This document shows positions 57,029 to 64,000 of a DNA stretch of 64,000 nucleotides, piece by piece. How positions within the stretch are numbered: the first letter of the stretch is position 1; every line of letters begins with the position of its first letter. The notes below the pieces were generated by a model. It ran no database searches, was not told the DNA's origin, and saw nothing but the letters and a program-made list of their open reading frames with translations. Origin of the DNA: JAOBAU01 sp034667465 (lineage in GTDB: Bacteria; Acidobacteriota; Thermoanaerobaculia; Gp7-AA8); NCBI GenBank assembly GCA_034667465.1, contig JAXDJV010000010.1, positions 24,603 to 88,602 on the forward strand. The letters are read 5' to 3'. The translations under genes were made by a program, and so were the position numbers.

Positions 57029-58050
57029 GTTTCCAGCGGAACCGTTTCCACGCGATCGCGTCCGCCCGATTTTGCGCGATAAAGCGCCGCGTCCGCGGCG
57101 GCGACGATTGCCGCCGGCGTTAACGCTGACGAACCGACGGCGCTCGAGACGCCGAGGCTCGCGGTGACGATGCCGGAGTCGGCACCGTCGTGGCGGATGT
57201 TCGCGTCGCGCACTTTTGCGCGCAATGCTTCCGCTTCTGTTGTCGCCGCTTCGAGCGCGATGCCGGGAAGGAGCCACGCGAATTCTTCGCCGCCGAATCG
57301 CGCCGCGAGACCGCCGCGCGATTCCGTCTGTTCGGCGAGCAGCGCGGCGACGGCGCGCAACGCTTCATCGCCATCCTGATGTCCCTGCGAATCATTGAGC
57401 TTCTTGAAGTGATCGAGGTCGATCAGCACGAGCGAAAGCGGCGCGCCGACCTCGTTCGCCGCGGCGCACGCTTCTTCCAGCGCTTCATCGAAGCGGCGAC
57501 GATTGGCGACGCCGGTCAGCCCGTCGAGATACGACAACGCGCGCAGCCGCACGTTCGCGATCGCAAGCTGGCGATTGGTGTCTTCGAGCTCCCCGGCGAT
57601 GCGGCGCACGTCTTCGTACGCACGTCCCAGCTCGTCGTTCTTGCGCGCGAGATCGCGCGTCAGGCGTGCGAGACGCAGCTGATATTCAATGCGCGCCATT
57701 ACCTCGTCGACCTGAAATGGTTTCGTGACGTAGTCGGCGCCGCCGGCTTCGAATGCGGCGACCTTGTCGATCGCCGCGTCGAGCGCGCTGACGAAAATCA
57801 CCGGCACTTCGCGCGTCGCCGGATCGGCTTTCAGTTCTCGGCATACTTCGAAGCCGTTCATCTCCGGCATGTCGACGTCGAGCAGCACGAGATCGATCGC
57901 ATACGTTCGCGCGGTGGCGAGCGCTCGGCGTCCCGACGTCGCCGCGCGGACGCGAAAGCGATCTTTCAACATTCGCGACAACAGATCGAGATTGGCCGGC
58001 GTGTCGTCGACGATCAGAATCTCGCCCTCGGCGTGCAGTTTTTCGCTCAT
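57019..58050 (-). CDS. Response regulator with GGDEF domain
   Basis: This 343-residue protein has a receiver domain (DD at 15-16, phospho-acceptor Asp58 in LVLLDVDMPEMNGF, Lys in YVTKPFQ), a coiled linker with RLARLTRDLARKNDELGRAY and a diguanylate cyclase domain: YLDGLTGVANRRRFDEAL, LVLIDLDHFKKLNDSQGH, and the active-site GGEEF in LAARFGGEEFAW. It would make cyclic di-GMP on phosphorylation. It overlaps the hybrid kinase gene (ATGA), so that kinase is its likely partner. The last two residues and stop come from a dispersed repeat. Confidence 0.95.
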   Translation of the reverse strand: MSEKLHAEGEILIVDDTPANLDLLSRMLKDRFRVRAATSGRRALATARTYAIDLVLLDVDMPEMNGFEVCRELKADPATREVPVIFVSALDAAIDKVAAFEAGGADYVTKPFQVDEVMARIEYQLRLARLTRDLARKNDELGRAYEDVRRIAGELEDTNRQLAIANVRLRALSYLDGLTGVANRRRFDEALEEACAAANEVGAPLSLVLIDLDHFKKLNDSQGHQDGDEALRAVAALLAEQTESRGGLAARFGGEEFAWLLPGIALEAATTEAEALRAKVRDANIRHDGADSGIVTASLGVSSAVGSSALTPAAIVAAADAALYRAKSGGRDRVETVPLETSS

Positions 58051-61000
58051 GACGACGCCTTCCCGAGCGCCGCCTCGATCTCATCGAATCGGTACGACCG
58101 CGCGAGGAATCCGAGCTCCGCGCCGATCGCCGCATCGTGCGCCGCGGCTTCCGCGGCGAGCGCCTGCAGCGCGTCCGATTCGCCGCCGGCCGCGGCCGCG
58201 CTCAGACGGCGTCGCAAACCGATCGGCAGCGTCGACAGCTGTTCGGGACCGAGCACGCGTCCCTCGTTCGTCGCGGAGTCGTGCGTTTCCTCGCGCACGA
58301 AACGCGTGCCGAGAAGATTTTCGAGTTGCCCGAACACCGCCTGATCGCGGAACGGCTTCGTCAGAAATGCGTCCGCGCCGCACTCCATCGCCTCGGTGCG
58401 TTCGTGATCGAATGCGCTCGCCGACAGCACGACGATGCGCGTGTCGTGACGCCGCCCTTCCTCTGTTTGTTCCGCGCGGATTCGGCGAGTCGCTTCAAAT
58501 CCGTTGATGCCCTGCATCCGCAAATCCATGAAGATCAGATCGGGCGACTCGCTGCGCCAGCGCGCCAGCGCTTCCTGACCGCTGACGGCATCGATGACGC
58601 GGCATCCGCCGGTCTTCAGCAGCTCCACGAGCAGCTGGCGGTTTTCCGGTGAATCGTCGACGACGAGCACGCGCGGCGGAGTCTGGCCGGGAGCGAGTCC
58701 GGTCACGCTGCCGGCGGCTCGCACGCGCTCCCGAGGAGCTTCCGATGCGAGCGCCAGTTCGATGTCGACGCGTACCGTCGTTCCTTCGCCGGTCCGGCTG
58801 TGAATCGTGACGTCGCCGCCGTGAATGCGCGCGAGGCCGCGCGAGATCGCGAGCCCGAGTCCCGTTCCTTCGTTGCTGCTGCGTCCCGATTCCGTTTGCG
58901 CGAACGCTTCGAACGCCTGATGCACTTCGCTTTCGGCGATGCCCGGGCCGCTGTCTTCGACTTCGATCACGCCGCGGCCATCGCTCCACGACGCGCGGAG
59001 CACGACGCTTCCGCGCTCGGTGAACTTCACCGCGTTACCGAGGAGGTTGAGCACGATCTGCCGCAACTTTCCTTCGTCGCCGGAGACGATCACGTTCGCC
59101 GACGGATCGACGTCGACGCGCACCGTCAATCCTTTGCTTCGCGCCTTCGCCTGGAAGAGCTCTCCCAATCCGTTCAGCAGGCGAGCGAGATTGAACGGAG
59201 CGTCGGTACGCCGCGCCAGGCCGGCTTCGATTTTCGAGAGTGAGAGCACTTCGTTGATCAGACCGAGGAGATGCTCGCCGCTGCGGTTGATGATGGAGAG
59301 ATGCTCGCGATCGGCGAGATCGCGTCCGGGACGCCGCTCCATCAACTGCACGAAACCGAGCACCGCGTTGAGCGGCGTGCGCAGTTCGTGACTCATGTTC
59401 GCGAGGAAGTCGCTCTTGGCGCGGCTTGCGGCCTCGGCGCGCTCGCGTTCCGCGCGCAGACTGCTCGTCCGTTCGGCGACGATCCCTTCGAGCTCCGCGT
59501 GACGCGCGTGCAGCGCCGCGAGACGCAGCCGGACGATCAACCACAACGCGGCGGCGAGCAGCACGAGCGCGATGAGCCGCGCCCACCACGTCTCGAACCA
59601 GCGCGGTACGACCGTCAGCTCGAGCCGCGCTTCTCCCTTGCTGCGCACGCCGTCTTCATTCGCGGCGGTGACGCGGAACGTGTACGTTCCCGGCGCGAGC
59701 TTCGTGTACGTGGCGACGCGGTTCGAGCCGGCGTTCACCCAGTCGCGATCGTACCCTTCAAGCATGTAGCGGAACGTCACCAGCTCCGGCGCGCGAAGAC
59801 TGAGCGCCGTGTAACGCAGCTCCAGCCGCTCCGCGCCGGGAGGAACGCGCAGTTCGCCATCGGCCGCGCGCTTTCCATCGATGAGCACCTCTTCGACGTG
59901 TACCGGCGGCGGCACTTCATTGCGCATGCTCGTCGACGGATCGATGATCGCCACGCCGCGCGACGTTGCGACCCAGACGCGTCCGTCACGCGTGCTCATC
60001 GCGCCGGGAAACGCACCGTTGCATTCGGCAGACGGCATCCCGTCCATCGTCCCGTAAACGATGCCGGTGAGATCGACCTTCGCGCCGCGCATCGCCTCGA
60101 GCACGCGCTCGCGCTTCACGCGATACACGCCGCGATTGCTCGTCAGCCAGAGATCGCCGGTCGGTGTTGGATCGACGACGTGAAAGACGACGTCGTCGTA
60201 CAGCCCGTCGTATCGCATCAGTGTCTGCACGGAACCATTCGTGAGATCGAGCCGCGCCAGTCCGCCGCCGGACGTGCCGATCCAGACGCCGCCGCCGGCT
60301 GCATCCATCGTCAGACTGAAAACGCGATCGCTTTCCAGCCCCTGGCCGAGTCGCGCGACGAGTTTGACCTGCGCGCCGTCGCCGCTGACGCGCCACAATC
60401 CTGCGCCGTCAGTGCCGACGAGAATGCTGCCGTCGGGAAGCGCGAGCAGCGGACGAAGCTGCCGATCCTCGAACTCTTTGATGCGCGTCGCGTGTCCGTT
60501 GTGAACGAGCGCCAGACCGGCGGAGGTGCTGACCCAGAGATTTCCTTCCGCGGTCTCGACGAGCCCGCGCACGCGATCGTTCGGCAATCCGGCGTTGTGC
60601 GTGTTGATTGTCTCGACGAATTTTCCATCGCGAAAGCGAGCGACTCCGCCGCCGTCGGTTCCGACCCACAGACTGCCGTCGCGACTTTCGATCAGCGCGT
60701 AGACGCTGCTGTGCGGCAGTCCGTCCGCTTCGCTGCGGCACTGAATGGGACCGGGAAGCAGTTCGCAAAGTCCGCCGCCTTCCGTTCCAACCCAGACGTG
60801 GCCGTTGCGGCTCTCGAAAATCGCGCGGACCGTATCGACCGGCAATCCTTCTTTGCGCGTGAACGGCAGCACGCGCGTGTCGCGCATTCTTACGAGACCG
60901 CCGGTCGTGCCGATCCAGAGACTTCCTTCGCGATCCTCGATCATCGCGCGAATGCCGGAGCTCGGAAGACCTTCCGCGACGCCCATCACTTCGAAGCGCG

Positions 61001-61943
61001 CTCCTCGCCAGCGCGCGAGGCCGGCGTCGGTGCCGATCCAGAGAAAGCCGTCGCGATCGCGATGCAGCGTGCGGACGAAATCGTTCGGCAGTCCGTCGCG
61101 TGTCGTCACGGTGCGGACGATCGCTCCGTCGCGCCATGCCGAGAGACCGCCGCCGTCCGTTCCGATCCAGAGCGTGCCGTCCGCGTCGCGCAGCAGCGCG
61201 CGTGCGACGTCATTCGGCAGACCTTCGCTCGCCGAGATTCGGTGCAGCACTTTTCCATCGCGCCAGCGAACGACGCCTCCACCGTGAGTGGCGATCCAGA
61301 GGCCGCCTTCGCCGTCGTCGATCGTCGTCCAGATGCGATCGCTCGGCAGTCCGTCGCGCGTCGTGAAGCGCGAAACGTTCTCACCTTCGATGCGCAGCAC
61401 GCCGCCGCCCGCGGTGGCGACGAAGATCACGCCGTTGCGCATCGCATGAAATTCGCGAATGCGCTCGGAGCCGAGCAGCTCCGGATGAAACGCTTCGAAC
61501 TGTCCGTGGCGCAATCGGGCGATGCCGCCGCCGTACGTGCCGATCCAAAGCGTTTTGTCGGGCGCTTCGAAAATCGTCGAGACGAACGGGATGCGGAGCG
61601 CCGGCGCATTCTGTCGATCGCTGACGACGAAGCGCATACCGTCAAAACGGACGAGCCCTTCCTCGGTGCCCATCCAGAGATAGCCGTCGCTCGTTTGCAG
61701 GATCGTGTTGATCTTTCCCTGCGGAAGGCCGGTCTCGTTCGTCCAGACCGAAAGCCGCGCCTGCGTCAACGCGCGATTCGGATCGATGGCGAGCGCGCCG
61801 CGCGCGAAAAGCAACGCAACGATCAGCGGAACACCGACACGTTTGCCGCGCGATTCAGCTCGTGAGATTCGTGCCTCCGATTTGGTTGGATGATCGTACA
61901 CCGTGCGATCGCCGGCCTTCGGCTGCTTACGTCGCAAGCACAT
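58047..61943 (-). CDS. Hybrid histidine kinase with Reg_prop beta-propeller sensor
   Basis: This 1,298-residue one-protein system has a signal/anchor (VPLIVALLFARGALA), a long periplasmic two-bladed propeller built from about 14 repeats such as GYLWMGTEEGLVRFDG and GSLWIGTTGGLVRM, a Y_Y_Y domain (RYMLEGYDRDWVNAG), a membrane helix (LIALVLLAAALWLIVRL), the kinase core with MSHELRTPLNAVLGF (His near residue 850), NLLGNAVKF and GTGLGLAIS, and a receiver with DLIFMDLRMQGING. The end is a short helical HPt-like piece without an evident His. Such proteins sense carbohydrate or envelope signals. It is followed by the RR-GGDEF gene. Confidence 0.93.
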   Translation of the reverse strand: MCLRRKQPKAGDRTVYDHPTKSEARISRAESRGKRVGVPLIVALLFARGALAIDPNRALTQARLSVWTNETGLPQGKINTILQTSDGYLWMGTEEGLVRFDGMRFVVSDRQNAPALRIPFVSTIFEAPDKTLWIGTYGGGIARLRHGQFEAFHPELLGSERIREFHAMRNGVIFVATAGGGVLRIEGENVSRFTTRDGLPSDRIWTTIDDGEGGLWIATHGGGVVRWRDGKVLHRISASEGLPNDVARALLRDADGTLWIGTDGGGLSAWRDGAIVRTVTTRDGLPNDFVRTLHRDRDGFLWIGTDAGLARWRGARFEVMGVAEGLPSSGIRAMIEDREGSLWIGTTGGLVRMRDTRVLPFTRKEGLPVDTVRAIFESRNGHVWVGTEGGGLCELLPGPIQCRSEADGLPHSSVYALIESRDGSLWVGTDGGGVARFRDGKFVETINTHNAGLPNDRVRGLVETAEGNLWVSTSAGLALVHNGHATRIKEFEDRQLRPLLALPDGSILVGTDGAGLWRVSGDGAQVKLVARLGQGLESDRVFSLTMDAAGGGVWIGTSGGGLARLDLTNGSVQTLMRYDGLYDDVVFHVVDPTPTGDLWLTSNRGVYRVKRERVLEAMRGAKVDLTGIVYGTMDGMPSAECNGAFPGAMSTRDGRVWVATSRGVAIIDPSTSMRNEVPPPVHVEEVLIDGKRAADGELRVPPGAERLELRYTALSLRAPELVTFRYMLEGYDRDWVNAGSNRVATYTKLAPGTYTFRVTAANEDGVRSKGEARLELTVVPRWFETWWARLIALVLLAAALWLIVRLRLAALHARHAELEGIVAERTSSLRAERERAEAASRAKSDFLANMSHELRTPLNAVLGFVQLMERRPGRDLADREHLSIINRSGEHLLGLINEVLSLSKIEAGLARRTDAPFNLARLLNGLGELFQAKARSKGLTVRVDVDPSANVIVSGDEGKLRQIVLNLLGNAVKFTERGSVVLRASWSDGRGVIEVEDSGPGIAESEVHQAFEAFAQTESGRSSNEGTGLGLAISRGLARIHGGDVTIHSRTGEGTTVRVDIELALASEAPRERVRAAGSVTGLAPGQTPPRVLVVDDSPENRQLLVELLKTGGCRVIDAVSGQEALARWRSESPDLIFMDLRMQGINGFEATRRIRAEQTEEGRRHDTRIVVLSASAFDHERTEAMECGADAFLTKPFRDQAVFGQLENLLGTRFVREETHDSATNEGRVLGPEQLSTLPIGLRRRLSAAAAGGESDALQALAAEAAAHDAAIGAELGFLARSYRFDEIEAALGKASS

Positions 61944-62109
61944 GGGTCATGGACTGAATCGTCGTTCAACTCCTGACCGCTGTTTCCGCCTCAAAGGGTC
62001 AGTAAAGCTGCCAAAAAGGCCGAAATCACCCCCTTTTTGTACGGCACCGATCTTGATCTGAGTCGGACGTTTCCCGGCCCAAAACCGAAAGCAATCAGGA
62101 AGGAATCAA

Positions 62110-64000
62110 GTGAAGAAAATCTCTACTCTCCTGGCAGTCGTATTTCTCGTTGCGTCGACCATGTTCGCCGCATCACCGAATGGCAACGGCAACGGTAACG
62201 GTAAGTTCCCGACGCTCGACGAACAGCTGAAGAAGGCGCACGCGAGGTCGGGCAGCGCACTCGAGAAGCTGATCAAAGACAACCAGGATTTCACCAAGCT
62301 CAAAGCGAAAGACGCCGACGATCAGATCGTTCCGCCCTGGCTCAAGAACTACTGGCGGAAGGGACATCCGGAAGCGAACTACGACAACGACAGCGATCCG
62401 ACCGGTGGCTATCCGCTCGTGCTGAAAGAAGTCCTCGAGTGGATGATGACGCACCAGGATCTCAAGCCGGGCAATGCCGACGCAAGCATGGCGCCGGGCC
62501 GCTCGTTCGATGACGTCGACGGCGACGCCGAGCTCGAGAACTTCGCGCGGTCGGGACACGGCCACATCACGTCCCTCGGCGCGACCAGCGGCACGAACGT
62601 CCGCTCGTCGGGCGCGCAGACGGTCTCGCGCAGCGAGTCCGACATTCGCATCAACTACTGGAATCCGATGAAGATCATCGCCGCCTCGAACAACATCGGC
62701 GGCTCCGGTACGCAGGGTCAGTACTACTCATCCGACGGCGGTGTGACGTGGGGCCAGACGAACCTTCCGCTCGCCAGCGGCGATTCGTTCCACTCCGACC
62801 CGACGGTCGACTGGAGCTCGGACGGCACCGCGTGGTCGACCACGATGGGCATCAACGGCAGCGTCCTGAAAGTGCAGTCGTACAAGTCGACCAACAGCGG
62901 TGCGACGTGGACCTTCGACGGCACCATCTCCGGCACGCAGACGAACACTGACAAACAGATGCAGTGGATCGATCACAGCGCGTCGTCGGCGTACGCGAAC
63001 AACAACTACGTCATCTGGCACAACGGCAACCCGGCGTTCATGAACCGCCGCACGTCGACCGGATGGGGCTCGCCGATTCAGGTGAGCGATGCGCAGGCGA
63101 CCGGCACCTGCATCGGCGCCGACGTGAAGACGAACGCTTCCGGCGACGTCTTCGGATTCTTCCCCGACACCGGCTCGCGCGGAATCTTCGTCGTGAAGTC
63201 GACGAACGGCGGCGCGAGCTACGCCGCACCGGTGAAGCTCGTCACGACCTACGATTCGTATGACATCGGCGTGCCGGCATTCTCCAGCCGCCGCATCCTC
63301 GTCTACGTTTCCGGCGGTGCATACCGCAACGGCACGACCAACAACGTCTACGCGCTATGGACCGATCTCTCCGGCGATTCGGGTTGCACCGCGGCGGCGA
63401 ACGAGCCGGGCACCAGCACGACGTCGACCTGCAAAACGCGGATTTGGTTCTCGCGTTCGACCGACGGCGGCGCGACGTGGAGCGCCCGCGTGAAGATCAA
63501 CAACCAGAGCGGTCTCAATGACCAGTTCAATCCGTTCATCGCCGTCGACGAGACGAACGGCAACCTCGGCGCGATCTACTACGACACCGTCGCCGATGCC
63601 GGCCGCAAGAAGGTCGACGTCTATTACCAGCTGTCGACCAACGGCGGCGCGTCGTGGGATCCGGCGGTCAAGGTCACGACGGCCATGACCGACGAAACGA
63701 TCACCGGCGCCGATTCGGGCAACCAGTTCGGCGACTACAACAGCCTCTCCGGTTACGGCAACTCCTTCTTCCCCTCGTGGACGGATCGCCGCAATGCAGG
63801 GAAGGAAGAGATCTGGACCGCGAAGATCTCGACGTCGTCGACCCCGACGTTCTCCATCTCGGGCAGCGCAGGAACGACCGGCGCGAACGTCTCGACCGGC
63901 GCCGTCTCGGCGACGAGCGACGCCTCGAACAACTACTCACTGGGCGGACTCGCGGCCGGTACGTACACCGTGACGCCGAGCAAGAGCGGCTGCACGTTCT
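62110..64000 (+). CDS. Secreted BNR/Asp-box repeat protein, 3' partial
   Basis: The frame starts at GTG 62110 after GGAAGGAA and stays open to the window edge, so no stop is seen. A signal peptide (ISTLLAVVFLVASTMFAA) and a Gly/Asn linker come first, then a helical region, then a sialidase-like propeller with Asp-box repeats: SSDGGVTWG, STNSGATWT, STNGGASYA, STDGGATWS, STNGGASWD. Toward the end ISGSAGTTGANVSTGAVSAT and YSLGGLAAGTYTVTPSKSG begin a carboxypeptidase-regulatory-like domain, often repeated in secreted proteins. It may be a glycosidase or an adhesin-like protein. No catalytic residues can be confirmed. Confidence 0.85.
   Translation, partial: MKKISTLLAVVFLVASTMFAASPNGNGNGNGKFPTLDEQLKKAHARSGSALEKLIKDNQDFTKLKAKDADDQIVPPWLKNYWRKGHPEANYDNDSDPTGGYPLVLKEVLEWMMTHQDLKPGNADASMAPGRSFDDVDGDAELENFARSGHGHITSLGATSGTNVRSSGAQTVSRSESDIRINYWNPMKIIAASNNIGGSGTQGQYYSSDGGVTWGQTNLPLASGDSFHSDPTVDWSSDGTAWSTTMGINGSVLKVQSYKSTNSGATWTFDGTISGTQTNTDKQMQWIDHSASSAYANNNYVIWHNGNPAFMNRRTSTGWGSPIQVSDAQATGTCIGADVKTNASGDVFGFFPDTGSRGIFVVKSTNGGASYAAPVKLVTTYDSYDIGVPAFSSRRILVYVSGGAYRNGTTNNVYALWTDLSGDSGCTAAANEPGTSTTSTCKTRIWFSRSTDGGATWSARVKINNQSGLNDQFNPFIAVDETNGNLGAIYYDTVADAGRKKVDVYYQLSTNGGASWDPAVKVTTAMTDETITGADSGNQFGDYNSLSGYGNSFFPSWTDRRNAGKEEIWTAKISTSSTPTFSISGSAGTTGANVSTGAVSATSDASNNYSLGGLAAGTYTVTPSKSGCTF

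Noticed and set aside
59271..61865. 864-residue open frame on the plus strand
   Set aside because: It is antisense to the hybrid histidine kinase, whose motifs on the minus strand are unambiguous; the translated sequence has no domain character.
1..64000. CRISPR arrays, tRNA, rRNA, transposase or integrase genes
   Set aside because: I looked for regular direct repeats with spacers, tRNA-like cloverleaf ends and DDE/tyrosine-recombinase proteins and found none; the repeats present are small palindromes without coding capacity.

Overview
The window is about 64 kb of GC-rich bacterial DNA from a Gram-negative organism. Outer-membrane and periplasmic traits are plain: an OprP-type porin, a lauroyl-acyltransferase-like enzyme, lipoproteins, c-type cytochromes and multicopper oxidases. 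The large Reg_prop/Y_Y_Y hybrid histidine kinase, the permease-M1 peptidase fusion and the dispersed palindromic repeats fit Acidobacteriota or a similar soil phylum. That assignment is inference only. I saw no rRNA, tRNA, CRISPR array or transposase.

Layout. 1-4.2 kb: the end of a PhyH dioxygenase, small proteins, an orphan HigA-type antitoxin, an RDD protein, a halogenase-like flavoprotein and a small membrane protein. 4.2-10 kb: one giant multicopper oxidase lipoprotein on the minus strand. 10-15.3 kb: a locus with a Thr/Gly/Lys repeat protein, a large protein with possible kinase-like features and three glycosyltransferases. 15.4-17.8 kb: two SCO copper chaperones and a cytochrome c-binding protein fusion. 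17.8-21.9 kb: a membrane protein, a macro domain protein, a twin-receiver regulator, a coiled-coil gene broken by an in-frame TAG, and a lipoprotein. 22-28.2 kb: a seven-gene minus-strand operon (glycosyltransferase, MptE-like protein, methyltransferase, PhyH, two luciferase-like monooxygenases, Rossmann-RidA fusion) that looks like a specialised-metabolite pathway.

28.3-34.1 kb is the most interesting part. An AraC regulator is followed by a 597-residue protein with a Cys-free N-terminal 121 residues and a Cys/Pro/Thr-repeat C-terminal part carrying 53 Cys. Behind it, tightly coupled, come an APH-fold kinase, a HopA1-family protein and a LanC-like cyclase with all zinc ligands. Kinase plus HopA1-type lyase plus cyclase is the enzyme set of class V lanthipeptides, so I read this as a class V-like lanthipeptide locus whose likely substrate is far longer than known precursors.

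34.1-41.3 kb: an acyltransferase, a B12-binding radical SAM enzyme, and an ABC ATPase followed by an ABC-2 permease-M1 aminopeptidase fusion that seems to start at CTG. 41.5-48.9 kb: a complete phosphate regulon (OprP-type porin, two PstS, PstC, PstA, PstB, PhoU, PhoB) with 11-bp periodic Pho boxes. 48.9-64 kb: a fatty-acid-hydroxylase remnant, a second multicopper oxidase with a cupredoxin, an RsbQ-like hydrolase with a PAS histidine kinase, a propeller-cytochrome c protein, a CPBP protease, a response-regulator diguanylate cyclase with its hybrid kinase, and the start of a BNR-repeat secreted protein that runs off the window.

Cross-cutting signals: a dispersed palindromic repeat that supplies the stop codons of three genes and sits in frame inside a fourth; a second palindromic repeat inside a glycosyltransferase; a recurring GGGTAGGGAAA promoter-proximal motif; and several -10-like boxes 8-10 bases before start codons, suggesting leaderless mRNAs.
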